In this document: positions 23,531 to 32,011 of the stretch, in pieces
How positions within the stretch are numbered: position 1 is the stretch's first letter
How the letters are laid out: every line of letters begins with the position of its first letter
Assembly (NCBI GenBank): GCA_029777935.1
Contig: JAKORH010000031.1
Location: forward strand, 1-32,563
Reading direction: 5' to 3'
Length of the DNA stretch: 32,563 bases
Source of the DNA: Pseudomonadota bacterium
GTDB lineage: Bacteria; Pseudomonadota; Gammaproteobacteria; Burkholderiales; Burkholderiaceae
The notes under the pieces: generated by a model
The model's database searches: none
What the model was told of the DNA's origin: nothing
Seen by the model: the letters and a program-made list of their open reading frames with translations, nothing else
Made by a program: the position numbers and the translations under genes

Positions 23531-26047
23531 TCAGAACGCGGCGCCTCGGATCGGCTGCGAGTCGCCGCGCAGTCTGCCCGCCGAACAGCCTGCGCGCTTG
23601 ACGCGAATCAACCGCGCCCGACATGTCCCTGTTCTGCGTGGGGACCCGGCTCGGTGCATCAGCGACCGCTCGCGCCCGATGCCGCGCCGGTCGAGGAAGA
23701 GCTTCAGGAACTCCTCCGGCGCCAGCGGGCGCGCGAACAGGAAACCCTGTGCCGAGTCGCAGCCGAGATGCTGCATCCAGGTCTGCTGCGCCTGCGTCTC
23801 GATGCCCTCGGCGGTGACGCTGATGCCGAGCGAGCGCGCCATCTCGATCACCGCCTTGACGATCGTCAGCGTGCGCGCGTCGCGCATGCACTCGACGGTG
23901 AAGCTGCGGTCGATCTTCAGCCGGTGGATCGGCAGGTCGCGCAGGTGCGACAGGCTGGAGAAGCCGACGCCGAAATCGTCGAGCGCGAGCTTCACGCCCG
24001 CGTTGCACAGCCGGATCAGGTTCTCGCGCGCCACCGCCGAGGTGTCGAGCAATCCGGTCTCGGTGACCTCGATCTCGATTTCACCCGGTTTCACGTCGTG
24101 CTGCGTCAGCAGGTCGAGCAACGACTCGACGCAACCCAACTGGCGCAACTGCACGCCCGACACGTTGACCGCGACCGGCGGCACGTCCAGCCCCATCGTG
24201 CGCCACACCTGGCGCGCACGGCACGCGTCCCTCAGCACCCATTCGCCGAGGCCGACCACGAGCCCGCTCTCCTCCGCGACCGGCACGAACTCCGTCGGGA
24301 AGACGTCGCCCAGCTCGGCGTCGTTCCAGCGGATCAGCGCCTCGGCGCCGATCATCTTGCCGTCGGCGAGCGACACCAGAGGCTGGAAGTGCAACTTGAA
24401 GTCGTGCGTTTCCACCGCCTTGCGCAGCCGCTGTTCCAGCCGCAGCCTGAGATCCACGCGGCGCGCAACCGCAGGAGTGAAGAACGCATAGGTGCGGCGG
24501 CCGCTTTCCTTGGCCTGATACATCGCCGCGTCGGCCGCGTTCAGCAGCGCATCGAGATCGGCGCCGTCCTGCGGGAAGAACGCGATGCCGATCGACGGCG
24601 TGACCGACACCTCCATGCCGAAGATCCGCACCGGCTCGGCGATCGACTTGATCAGCGCCTGCGCGGCTTCGACGGCGATTTCCGGCCGGGGCAGATCGGC
24701 CAGCAGCGCCACCATCTCGTCGCCGCCGCGGCGGCCGAGCAACCGCGGCTCGCGGATCACGTCGCGCATGCGCTGCGCCACGGTGGCGAGCATGTGGTCG
24801 CCGACGCGGTGTCCGTAGCCGTTGTTGAGCAGCCGGAAGTTGTCCAGGTCGATGAAGAGCAGCGCGCACTGCCGGCCGGTCGCGTAGGCGCCGGCCAGCA
24901 CGCGGCGCGCGCTGTCGTCGAACGCCTGCCGGTTGGCGAGCTGCGTCAGCGCGTCGAACGCCACCAGCTTGTCGGCGCGGTCCTGGGCGCGCATCTGCCC
25001 GGTCACGTCCTTGCCGGCGCCGCGATAGCCGGCGAACGCGCCCCGCGCGTCGAACACCGGCTCGCCGCTGACCGCGACAAAGCGCGCCGTGCCGTCGCGG
25101 GCCATGCGCCGCAAGATCAGGTCGCGGAACGGCTTGCGCGCGGCCAGCTCGGCGCGGTGCTCGTCCCAGCTCGCAGGCTGCACCAGCTCCGCCGGCAGCT
25201 CCCACGCGTGCTTGCCGATGACCTCCTCCTCGGCCAGCCGGCGGTCGGGCCGCGCGGGATCGCCGCGCTTCATCTGCGTGAAGCGCAGCGTGCTGTCCAT
25301 CTCCCAGTACCAGTCGGAAGCCAGTTCGGTGAGCGCGCGGAAGCGCGCCTCGCTCGCGCGCAACTCCTCGACCAGCAGCTCGCGCTCGGTCACGTCGATC
25401 GACACGCCGCGGTAGCCGGCGAAACGGCCGGCCACGAATACCGGCTCGGCCGACGCTTCGAAGTACAGGCGCTTGCCGTCCTTCTCTCGCCGCAGCATGT
25501 AGACGAGCCGGCGAAACGGCGCACGCTCGCGCAGCGCGGCAGCGAGGCGTTCGTGATCCGTCTCGACGTTGCGCACGATCGCCTCGAACGTGGTCGCGAG
25601 CAGCGCTTGCTCGAGCGCCGGTCCGAGGTGGTGCGGACCGCGCACGAGCGTGAATCGCAGCTCCGCGTCGGTTTCCCAGTACCACTCGGTGGCGAGCCGC
25701 GTGAGCGCGTGGAAGCGATCGTCGCTCTGCCGGAGCGCGGCGGCGGCCATGCCCGACTCTTCCCGGCGCATCATCACCCGGTCGCGCTTGACCCACACCG
25801 CGACGCCGACGACGAGTGCCAGCGCGGAAACCCATTGCGTCGCATCGAGCCACGGGCCGAGCGCCGGAAAGCGCGCCGCCACCGCATCCGGCGTGGCCCA
25901 GGCAATCCACTGCAGCGCAACCGCGCACGCCAGCAGCGCGACCGCGACGAACATCGGCACGCGCGATGCGCGCGCGGCCGCGGCGCCACGTTCCTCTGCG
26001 CGCTGCGTGTTCGATTCGACAATCGGCGGCTGCTCTGCGCTCATCAT
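23531..26047 (-). CDS. Membrane PAS-PAS-GGDEF-EAL cyclic-di-GMP signalling protein
   Basis: This 838-residue protein has two membrane segments (about 31-52 and 72-86) with a short periplasmic loop, then two PAS domains (about 109-222 and 235-350, each with WYWE near the start and YRG at the end). A GGDEF domain follows at about 361-525, then an EAL domain to the end. The cyclase motif is GGDEM (441-445) and the I-site RxxD is absent (LLGR stands before it), so feedback inhibition is unlikely. The EAL motif (569-571) and later DDFGVGFSSLSHL and KIDRSF suggest an active phosphodiesterase. I chose the ATG at 26047 because upstream codons show no domain; GTG at 26050 and ATG at 26044 are alternatives. 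Confidence 0.93.
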   Translation of the reverse strand: MMSAEQPPIVESNTQRAEERGAAAARASRVPMFVAVALLACAVALQWIAWATPDAVAARFPALGPWLDATQWVSALALVVGVAVWVKRDRVMMRREESGMAAAALRQSDDRFHALTRLATEWYWETDAELRFTLVRGPHHLGPALEQALLATTFEAIVRNVETDHERLAAALRERAPFRRLVYMLRREKDGKRLYFEASAEPVFVAGRFAGYRGVSIDVTERELLVEELRASEARFRALTELASDWYWEMDSTLRFTQMKRGDPARPDRRLAEEEVIGKHAWELPAELVQPASWDEHRAELAARKPFRDLILRRMARDGTARFVAVSGEPVFDARGAFAGYRGAGKDVTGQMRAQDRADKLVAFDALTQLANRQAFDDSARRVLAGAYATGRQCALLFIDLDNFRLLNNGYGHRVGDHMLATVAQRMRDVIREPRLLGRRGGDEMVALLADLPRPEIAVEAAQALIKSIAEPVRIFGMEVSVTPSIGIAFFPQDGADLDALLNAADAAMYQAKESGRRTYAFFTPAVARRVDLRLRLEQRLRKAVETHDFKLHFQPLVSLADGKMIGAEALIRWNDAELGDVFPTEFVPVAEESGLVVGLGEWVLRDACRARQVWRTMGLDVPPVAVNVSGVQLRQLGCVESLLDLLTQHDVKPGEIEIEVTETGLLDTSAVARENLIRLCNAGVKLALDDFGVGFSSLSHLRDLPIHRLKIDRSFTVECMRDARTLTIVKAVIEMARSLGISVTAEGIETQAQQTWMQHLGCDSAQGFLFARPLAPEEFLKLFLDRRGIGRERSLMHRAGSPRRTGTCRARLIRVKRAGCSAGRLRGDSQPIRGAAF

Positions 26048-26204
26048 CACAGCGACTTTATCGCACAGACACCGGGTCCCCGCTGGAGCTTGCCCTCGAC
26101 TCCGATCGGGGGCGGGGACGATGATCCAGTGGCGGCCAGTCGTGTGTCTCACCGCGGCCGAGATGCGTCGCCAATCAGGTCGAGCTTTCGGCAACCGGCG
26201 ATTC
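26048..26204 (-). promoter_or_regulatory. Upstream region of the GGDEF-EAL gene
   Basis: A 157-base gap after parE with a -10-like GATAAA about 15 bases before the start codon. No recognisable -35 or hairpin repeat is visible. The gene may be transcribed from here or by read-through from parE. Confidence 0.25.
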
Positions 26205-28196
26205 TCAGACGTCGGCCTCGACCTCGTCGCCGTGCTCCTCGATCCAGGTGCGGCGGCTGCCCGCCTCGGTGCGGCCCATCAGCATCGTCATCGTCGCGCG
26301 CGTCTGCGGCAGATCGACGTCTCCCAGGCCGATCGGCAGCAACCGGCGCGTGTCCGGGTTCATCGTCGTCTCCCACAGCTGCTCGGCGCTCATCTCGCCC
26401 AGGCCCTTGAAGCGTGCGATGCTCCAGCTGCCGTCGCGCACGCCTTCGTCGACGAGCTTTTCCTGCGTGGCATCCAGTTCGGCGTCATCGAGGCAGTACA
26501 CGCGCCGCGCCGGGCGCTTGCCGTGCGCGGGCACGTCGACGCGAAAGAGCGGCGGCCGCGCCACGTGCACGTGGCCACGCTCGATCAGGCGCGGGAAGTG
26601 GCGGAAGAACAGCGTCAGCAGCAGTACCTGGATATGCGCGCCGTCGACGTCCGCGTCGGCGAGGATGCAGACCTTGCCGTAGCGCAGAGCGGAGAGATCG
26701 ACATCGTCGTCCGCGCCGTGCGGATCCACGCCGATCGCCACCGAGATGTCGTGCACCTCGGCGTTGGCGAACAGCCGGTCGCGCTCGACTTCCCACGTGT
26801 TCAGTACCTTGCCGCGCAGCGGCAGGATCGCCTGGAATTCCTTGTCGCGGCCCATCTTGGCCGAGCCGCCCGCGGAATCACCCTCGACGAGGAAAAGTTC
26901 GTTGCGTTCGATGTCGGTCGACTCGCAGTCGGTGAGTTTCCCCGGCAGCACGGCGACCGCCGAGCCCTTCTTCTTCTCGATCCTCTGCGATGCGCGCGCA
27001 CGCGCCTGCGCCTGCCGGATCACGAGATCGGCGAGCCTGCGGCCGTACTCCGGATTCTGGTTGAGCCAGAACTCGAGCTGAGGCTTGACGAACGACGCGA
27101 CCAGTCGCACCGCATCGCGGCTGTTCAGCCGCTCCTTGATCTGGCCCTGGAACTGCGGGTCGAGCACCTTGCACGTCAGCACGAAGCTCGCGCGCGCGTA
27201 CACGTCCTCGGGCAGCAGCTTCACGCCCTTGGGCAGCAGGTTGTGCGCGTCGATGAACGCGCGCACCGCGTTGAACATGCCCTCGCGCAGGCCGGATTCG
27301 TGCGTGCCGCCGGCCGGTGTCGGGATCAGGTTCACGTACGACTCGCGGGCGACCGGCCCTTCCTCGGTCCACGCCAGCACCCAGCGCGCGCCCTCGCCTT
27401 CGGCGAAGGTCTGGTCGTCCGCGGCCGCGTAGCCCTCGGATTCGAACAGCGGCAGCAGCGGCTCGGCGCCGATGCACGCGAGCAGATATTCCTGCAGGCC
27501 GCCGTTGTAGCGCCAGCGCTGCTCCACGCCGGTCTGCTCGATCTTCAGCGTGACTTCGGTGCCTGGCAGCAGCACCGCCTTGCTGCGCAGCAGGCGCTCG
27601 AGTTCGTTGACCGGCACGGTGGCGGTGTCGAAGTACTTCGCGTTCGGCCACACGGTCACGCGCGTGCCGCTCGCCTTGTCTCCCGCCTTGCGCGCGCGCG
27701 AGCGCAGCGGTTCCTTCACGTCGCCGTCGGCAAAGCCGACCGAGTGCACCTTGCCCTCGCGCCACACGGTCACGTCCAGACGCGCGGCGAGCGCATTGGT
27801 CACCGATACGCCAACGCCGTGCAGGCCACCCGAAAACGAATACGCGCCGCCGGCGCGCTTGTCGAACTTGCCGCCCGCGTGCAGGCGCGTGAACACGATC
27901 TCCACCACCGGCGCCTGCTCTTCCGGGTGCAGGCCGACCGGAATGCCGCGGCCGTCGTCCTCGACGCTGACCGCACCGTCGGCGTGCAGCGTGACGTCGA
28001 TGTGCGCGCCGAAGCCGGACAGGATCTCGTCGGCGGCGTTGTCGATCGCCTCCTGCACGATGTGCAGCGGGCTGTCGGTGCGCGTGTACATGCCCGGCCG
28101 CTGCTTGACCGGTTCGAGGCCGCGCAGCACGCGGATCGAGGCTTCGCCGTATTCGGCGCTGGCGCGCACGCCGCGCGCACGGGTGGCTGTCGTCAT
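26205..28196 (-). CDS. parE: DNA topoisomerase IV subunit B
   Basis: This 663-residue ATPase subunit of topoisomerase IV drives strand passage for chromosome decatenation. The GHKL ATPase region has EAIDNAADE (49-57), DGRGIPVG (81-88) and GGLHGVGVS (123-131), with KQRPGMYTRT near the start. A transducer domain follows. The TOPRIM region contains EGDSAGGSAK (438-447) and DADVDGAHI (514-522), which hold the catalytic magnesium acids. KGLGEMSAEQLWETTMNP closes the protein. The short length and lack of the GyrB insert fit ParE better than GyrB. The ATG at 28196 starts the family sequence. An inverted pair of DnaA-box-like sites lies 38-60 bases upstream. Confidence 0.95.
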   Translation of the reverse strand: MTTATRARGVRASAEYGEASIRVLRGLEPVKQRPGMYTRTDSPLHIVQEAIDNAADEILSGFGAHIDVTLHADGAVSVEDDGRGIPVGLHPEEQAPVVEIVFTRLHAGGKFDKRAGGAYSFSGGLHGVGVSVTNALAARLDVTVWREGKVHSVGFADGDVKEPLRSRARKAGDKASGTRVTVWPNAKYFDTATVPVNELERLLRSKAVLLPGTEVTLKIEQTGVEQRWRYNGGLQEYLLACIGAEPLLPLFESEGYAAADDQTFAEGEGARWVLAWTEEGPVARESYVNLIPTPAGGTHESGLREGMFNAVRAFIDAHNLLPKGVKLLPEDVYARASFVLTCKVLDPQFQGQIKERLNSRDAVRLVASFVKPQLEFWLNQNPEYGRRLADLVIRQAQARARASQRIEKKKGSAVAVLPGKLTDCESTDIERNELFLVEGDSAGGSAKMGRDKEFQAILPLRGKVLNTWEVERDRLFANAEVHDISVAIGVDPHGADDDVDLSALRYGKVCILADADVDGAHIQVLLLTLFFRHFPRLIERGHVHVARPPLFRVDVPAHGKRPARRVYCLDDAELDATQEKLVDEGVRDGSWSIARFKGLGEMSAEQLWETTMNPDTRRLLPIGLGDVDLPQTRATMTMLMGRTEAGSRRTWIEEHGDEVEADV

Positions 28197-28233
28197 GCGG
28201 GAAGTGCTTGGAACCTATCGGTCCTTCGTTCAG

Positions 28234-28256
28234 TTATCCACAGAACTTGTGGAAAA
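28234..28256. promoter_or_regulatory. Inverted pair of DnaA boxes upstream of parE
   Basis: TTATCCACA (28234-28242, plus strand) is a perfect DnaA box. TTTTCCACA on the minus strand (28248-28256) differs from it by one base. They face each other five bases apart and overlap a -10-like GATAAC for parE. This suggests that DnaA could bind at the parE promoter. Confidence 0.5.
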
Positions 28257-28362
28257 GTGCGCCGCCGGCGTGCGTCGAGCAAGCATTCATGCGGTTTGCG
28301 CCGCCGTGCCTCGACGTTGCGCACGGCAGCGGTCGGCGCGCGGATTCTACGAGAGCGGAACG

Positions 28363-28368
28363 TATACT
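28363..28368 (+). promoter_or_regulatory. -10 element of the tRNA-Arg gene
   Basis: TATACT matches five of six bases and lies 13 bases before the tRNA 5' end. A G/C-only discriminator (GCGCGCGCCCGCG) follows, as is usual for stringently controlled stable-RNA promoters. No consensus -35 is visible. Confidence 0.55.
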
Positions 28369-28381
28369 GCGCGCGCCCGCG

Positions 28382-28456
28382 CTCGCCGTAGTTCAATGGA
28401 CAGAACAGGGTCCTCCTAAGACTCAGATCCAGGTTCGATTCCTGGCGGCGGGACCA
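28382..28456 (+). tRNA. tRNA-Arg (anticodon CCU)
   Basis: The cloverleaf can be folded by hand: acceptor CTCGCCG/CGGCGGG with one U-G pair, D arm GTTC/GAAC, anticodon stem GGGTC/GACTC with loop CTCCTAA (anticodon CCT), a four-base variable region, T arm CCAGG-TTCGATT-CCTGG, discriminator A and encoded CCA. It reads AGG codons. The C1-G72 end pair is unusual for tRNA-Arg, which generally begins with G. Confidence 0.92.
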
Positions 28457-28503
28457 TTTCGCGAAACGTAAGACGCGCCTGCGCGCGTCTTGCCGCGAAA
28501 TGG
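28454..28503 (+). terminator. Nested inverted repeat directly after the tRNA (possible terminator)
   Basis: The outer arms CCATTTCGCG (28454-28463) and CGCGAAATGG (28494-28503) are perfect 10-bp complements and include the tRNA CCA. The inner stem AAGACGCGC/GCGCGTCTT (28470-28491) has a CTGC loop. No T-run follows, so termination may need Rho, or the structure may serve in 3' processing. Confidence 0.5.
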
Positions 28504-28666
28504 CCCGGAGCGCGCCTGCCAGCGCGCGAAGGGATTCCAGAGAGCTTCACCTTCAGGCACTTCGCGACACGCCCGTGCATGCCGTGTAGCGGTTGGCCCG
28601 GAGCGCGCCTGCCAGCGCGCGAAGGGATTCCAGAGAGCTTCACCTTCAGGCACTTCGCGACACGCC
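28501..28666. repeat. Tandem direct repeat of 73 bp (two copies, 93-bp period)
   Basis: Positions 28501-28573 are repeated exactly at 28594-28666. The bases after each copy (28574-28593 and 28667-28686) are also related, ending in CGGTTGG both times, so the full unit is about 93 bp. Each copy carries GCGCGC-ctgcca-GCGCGC, which can fold into a hairpin. Frames through it repeat a peptide on the minus strand but show no sign of selection as a gene. Confidence 0.9.
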
Positions 28667-28707
28667 GGCGTGCTGCGTACCGGTTGGCACCTCGCGCATC
28701 TCGAGTC

Positions 28708-28825
28708 GTCACCCCGGCGCAGAGCCCCGGACCTGATCCGGGGCCGGGGCCCAAGTTGCGGCGCTGAAAGTTTAGGCCCCGGCCCCGGCTTACTTCCTGC
28801 CGGGGCAGGCTCTGCGCCGGGGCGA
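28708..28825. repeat. Palindromic GC-rich intergenic element with 19-bp arms
   Basis: The arms GTCACCCCGGCGCAGAGCC (28708-28726) and its complement at 28807-28825 differ at one base. Inner arms GGGGCCGGGGCC and GGCCCCGGCCCC flank a core related to that at 2355-2424. It resembles a non-autonomous palindromic element or terminator, and lies just downstream of orn. Confidence 0.8.
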
Positions 28826-28847
28826 CGCGCGCTGCGCGAGCGCGTTC

Positions 28848-29456
28848 TCAGCACCTCATCATCTGCGCCCGATAGTGCTTCAGCTCCTCGATCGACTCGT
28901 AGATGTCGGCGAGCGCTTCGTGGCGGCTCTTCTTCTCGAACGATCGATACACGCCGGGAGCCCAGCGGCGCGCCAGTTCCTTCAGCGAACTGACGTCGAG
29001 ATTGCGGTAATGGAAGAACGCCTCGAGTTGCGGCATCCAGCGCGCCATGAAGCGGCGGTCCTGGCAGATCGAATTGCCCGCCATCGGCGACTTGCGCGGC
29101 GGAACGAAGCGCGCGAGAAACTCGAGCAGCATGCGCTCCGCCTCCGCCTCGTCGATGCGGGAGGCGCGCACGCGCTCGGTCAGTCCCGAGCGGGCGTGCG
29201 TGGTGCGGTTCCACTCGTCCATCGCGTCGAGGACCGCATCGGGCTGGTGCACCGCCAGCACGGGGCCCTCGGCGACGAACTCGAGCTGCGAATCGGTGAT
29301 CACGACCGCGATCTCGATGATGCGGTCGGAGTCCGGATTCAGCCCGCTCATTTCCATGTCGACCCAGACGATGTTGTTCTCGTCGTAGCGGTCGGAACGC
29401 GCATTCGCCGCGCCGCTGCGCGGCGCTGCCTGTGGGATAATTTCTTCGTCGTTCAT
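28848..29456 (-). CDS. orn: Oligoribonuclease
   Basis: This 202-residue DEDDh exonuclease degrades short oligoribonucleotides to mononucleotides, including pGpG from c-di-GMP breakdown. Asp33 and Glu35 are in [11 protein letters not shown], Asp133 in NSICQDRRF, and His179 and Asp184 in SRHEALADI. The N-terminus has about 25 residues (MNDEEIIPQ onward) before the family core, longer than the usual six or so. I keep the ATG at 29456 because no later start lies before WVDME. Divergent from the M48 gene across 54 bases. The long frame upstream on this strand is a shadow of the next genes. Confidence 0.93.
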   Translation of the reverse strand: MNDEEIIPQAAPRSGAANARSDRYDENNIVWVDMEMSGLNPDSDRIIEIAVVITDSQLEFVAEGPVLAVHQPDAVLDAMDEWNRTTHARSGLTERVRASRIDEAEAERMLLEFLARFVPPRKSPMAGNSICQDRRFMARWMPQLEAFFHYRNLDVSSLKELARRWAPGVYRSFEKKSRHEALADIYESIEELKHYRAQMMRC

Positions 29457-29510
29457 GGCATCGCTCGCCACGTCGATTGTCGCACGCCAAGTCGCGTGTA
29501 CCGCCTGCCG

Positions 29511-30770
29511 ATGGCGAACCTGTTCACCTACGTCTTCGTCGCGTTTCTGCTGCTGATGCTCGGCCTGAAATTCTGGCTCGCGCAGCGGCAGATCCGCCAT
29601 GTCGCCGCGCACGTGAACGCGGTGCCGACGCAGTTCGCCGATCGTGTCAGCCTGGAGGCGCACCGCAAGGCCGCGTCGTACACGATCGCCAAGCAGCGTC
29701 TGGGCATGATCGAGACCGCGGTCGGCGCCGCGCTGCTCGTTGCGCTGACGCTGCTGGGCGGCATCGATCTGATCGGCGTGGTGCTCGACCGCCTGGCCAG
29801 CCACGGCTTTGCGTTCCAGGTCCTGATCGTCGCCGCGGTCGCCGTGGTGAGCGCGCTGGTCGATCTGCCGTTCACGTGGTACCGGCAGTTCTCGCTCGAG
29901 CAGCGCTACGGCTTCAACCGGATGACGCCGCGGCTGTTCCTGGCAGATCTCGCCAAGTCGATCGTGCTGGCGGTGGTGCTCGGCCTGCCGCTGCTGGCGA
30001 TCGTGCTGTGGCTGATGCAGCAGTCGGGGCCATGGTGGTGGTTCTACGCATGGCTGGTGTGGGCCGGCTTCAGCCTGCTGATCCTGGTCCTGTATCCGAC
30101 GCTGATCGCGCCGATCTTCAACAAGTTCGAGCCGCTGCAGGACCGGACGCTGGCCGAGCGCGTGCAGGCGCTGCTGGCGCGCACAGGGTTCTCCAGCCGC
30201 GGCGTGTTCGTGATGGACGGCTCGCGCCGCTCCAGCCACGGCAACGCGTACTTCACGGGGCTGGGCCGCGCCAAGCGCGTAGTGTTCTTCGACACGCTGG
30301 TGCAGCGACTGACTCCGCCGGAGATCGAAGCCGTGCTCGCGCATGAACTCGGTCACTTCAGGCTGAAGCACATCGCCAAGCGGCTGATCGTGACGTTCGC
30401 GTCCAGCCTGCTGCTGCTCGCGCTGCTCGGCTGGCTGGCGTCGCAGGCGTGGTTCTACACCGGACTGGGCGTGACGCCGGCGCTCGAGGCGCGCAACGAC
30501 GGGCTTGCGCTGGTGCTGTTCATGCTGGCGCTGCCGGTGTTCACGTTCGTGCTGGCGCCGCTGGCCAGCCTGATCTCGCGCAAGCATGAGTTCGAGGCCG
30601 ACGCGTTCGCCGCACGCCACGCGGCCGCCGCCGACCTCGTCAACGCGCTGGTGAAACTGTACGAGGACAACGCGGCGACACTGACGCCCGATCCGGTGCA
30701 TTCGGCGTTCTACGACTCGCATCCGCCGGCGACGATCCGTATCCAGCGGCTGCTCGGTGCCGCGGGGTGA
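29511..30770 (+). CDS. M48 family membrane metallopeptidase (Ste24-like)
   Basis: This 419-residue protein is an integral membrane zinc protease of the Ste24/CAAX protease 1 type. Hydrophobic segments lie near 4-20, 68-92, 103-120, 150-170, 176-200, 293-318 and 332-355. The zinc motif is HELGH (278-282), the third ligand is Glu in EFEADAFA (about 362), and [20 protein letters not shown] precedes it. NKFEPL also matches the family. Bacterial members are thought to take part in membrane-protein quality control. A -10-like GATAAT (29436-29441) lies inside the start of the divergent orn gene. The dehydratase gene follows three bases downstream. Confidence 0.92.
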   Translation: MANLFTYVFVAFLLLMLGLKFWLAQRQIRHVAAHVNAVPTQFADRVSLEAHRKAASYTIAKQRLGMIETAVGAALLVALTLLGGIDLIGVVLDRLASHGFAFQVLIVAAVAVVSALVDLPFTWYRQFSLEQRYGFNRMTPRLFLADLAKSIVLAVVLGLPLLAIVLWLMQQSGPWWWFYAWLVWAGFSLLILVLYPTLIAPIFNKFEPLQDRTLAERVQALLARTGFSSRGVFVMDGSRRSSHGNAYFTGLGRAKRVVFFDTLVQRLTPPEIEAVLAHELGHFRLKHIAKRLIVTFASSLLLLALLGWLASQAWFYTGLGVTPALEARNDGLALVLFMLALPVFTFVLAPLASLISRKHEFEADAFAARHAAAADLVNALVKLYEDNAATLTPDPVHSAFYDSHPPATIRIQRLLGAAG

Positions 30771-30773
30771 GCG

Positions 30774-31121
30774 ATGGTCACGCGCGCCGAACTTCTGCAG
30801 CAGCATTGCCGGCCGCGCGCGGGCGCGGCGCTCGCCGACGCGGACGTGCGGGCGCGTCTCGCCGCGCTGCCCGACTGGAGCCGGCGCGACGGCTCGATCG
30901 CCCGCATCTTCGGGTTCGGCAACTATTACGAGACGATCGCCTTCGTCAACGCGCTGGCGTTCATGGTCCATCGCGAGGACCATCATCCCGATCTCGCAGT
31001 TGGCTACAACCGCTGCGAAGTGCGCTTCAGCACGCATTCGGTCGGAGGCCTGTCCGACAACGACTTCATCTGCGCGGCGAAGGCCGACGCGATCTTTGCG
31101 CTGCAGTTCGGTGTCGCATGA
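30774..31121 (+). CDS. 4a-hydroxytetrahydrobiopterin (pterin carbinolamine) dehydratase
   Basis: This 115-residue protein dehydrates 4a-hydroxytetrahydrobiopterin in pterin recycling after aromatic hydroxylation. The signature HREDHHPDL holds the histidines of the active site, preceded by [18 protein letters not shown] and followed by [20 protein letters not shown]. Length and order match the family. GGGGTGA lies just before the ATG. The stop overlaps the rsgA start by four bases. No phenylalanine hydroxylase gene is nearby, which is common for this arrangement. Confidence 0.95.
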   Translation: MVTRAELLQQHCRPRAGAALADADVRARLAALPDWSRRDGSIARIFGFGNYYETIAFVNALAFMVHREDHHPDLAVGYNRCEVRFSTHSVGGLSDNDFICAAKADAIFALQFGVA

Positions 31122-32011
31122 CTGAGGCGCGCGCGGCGGCACAGACCGCGCGCGTGGTGGCGAGTTTCGGCCGGCACCACCTGATCGACAGTGACGGCGA
31201 GCGGTTGAACTCGGTCCGGCGCGGCAAGCGCGGCGACGTGATCGTCGGCGACCTCGTGCGCTTCGAGCGCACCGCGGCGGGCCAGGCAGTGATCGACGCG
31301 GTGCTGCCGCGCGCGAGCCTGCTGTTCCGCGCCGACGTGAACCGCACCAGGGAGATGGCGGCCAACGTCGATCAGGTCGCGATCGTGTTCGCTTCCCAGC
31401 CGGCGTTCAACATCGGCTTCGTGTGGCGCGCTCTCGTCGCCGCGCATGCGGCGGGCATCGCGAGCCTCGTGATCCTGAACAAGCTCGACCTGCCCGACCT
31501 CGCCGCCGCGCGCGCGCGGCTGGACGAACTGCAGCGGCTCGGCTACGCGACCCTCGCGGTCAGCGCGCGCGGCGACGCTGAGGCGGCGCGGCGCGCGCTG
31601 CTGCCGCGGCTCGCGCAGCGTGCCACGCTGCTGATCGGACAGTCCGGCATGGGCAAGTCGACGCTGCTCAACCTGCTCGTGCCCGGCGCCGACGCGCTGA
31701 CGCAGGAGTTCTCGCGCGCGCTGAACCTCGGCCGCCAGACGACCAGTTCGACGCGCTGGTTCACGCTGCCGGAAGGTGGCGCACTGATCGATTCGCCCGG
31801 ATTCCAGGCGTTCGGACTGGCGCACCTCGATGAAGCCGCGATCGCCGCCGCGCTGCCGGATTTCGCGCCGCATCTGGGCCGGTGCCGCTTCATCGACTGC
31901 CGGCACCTGGCCGAGCCGGACTGCGCGATCCGGTCGGCAGTGGACAGCGGCCGCATTGCCGGCGAGCGCTACGATTTCTACCGCGAACTCATGTCCGAAC
32001 GCCAACGATGA
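31118..32011 (+). CDS. rsgA: Ribosome small-subunit-dependent GTPase A
   Basis: This 297-residue circularly permuted GTPase helps late assembly of the 30S ribosomal subunit. An OB-fold N-terminus is followed by G4 NKLD (121-124), G1 GQSGMGKS (174-181), and G3 DSPG (225-228), the order expected for RsgA. G1 has Met at the position where Val is more usual. The zinc site is Cys256, Cys261, His263, Cys269. The ATG at 31118 overlaps the dehydratase stop, and the stop overlaps the next start (ATGA both times), so the genes are translationally coupled. Confidence 0.96.
   Translation: MTEARAAAQTARVVASFGRHHLIDSDGERLNSVRRGKRGDVIVGDLVRFERTAAGQAVIDAVLPRASLLFRADVNRTREMAANVDQVAIVFASQPAFNIGFVWRALVAAHAAGIASLVILNKLDLPDLAAARARLDELQRLGYATLAVSARGDAEAARRALLPRLAQRATLLIGQSGMGKSTLLNLLVPGADALTQEFSRALNLGRQTTSSTRWFTLPEGGALIDSPGFQAFGLAHLDEAAIAAALPDFAPHLGRCRFIDCRHLAEPDCAIRSAVDSGRIAGERYDFYRELMSERQR

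Noticed and set aside
26048..26194. Earlier start for the GGDEF-EAL protein at 26194
   Set aside because: The extra 49 residues show no domain or signal; the ATG pair near 26047 precedes a normal membrane anchor.
23486..26410. 974-codon plus-strand frame opposite the GGDEF-EAL gene
   Set aside because: Antisense shadow; PAS, GGDEF and EAL motifs are all on the minus strand.
25569..28391. 940-codon plus-strand frame opposite parE
   Set aside because: Antisense shadow with no domain; parE motifs are intact on the other strand.
28501..28666. CRISPR-like array after the tRNA
   Set aside because: Only two long copies (73 bp) with a 20-bp interval; too long and too few for CRISPR repeats and no cas genes.
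28382..28847. Integrated island or prophage at the tRNA-Arg
   Set aside because: No integrase, no second copy of the tRNA 3' end and the next gene (orn) is housekeeping.
29457..31142. N-terminal extension of orn across the divergent genes
   Set aside because: The extension is antisense to the M48 and dehydratase genes; the family core starts just after the ATG at 29456.
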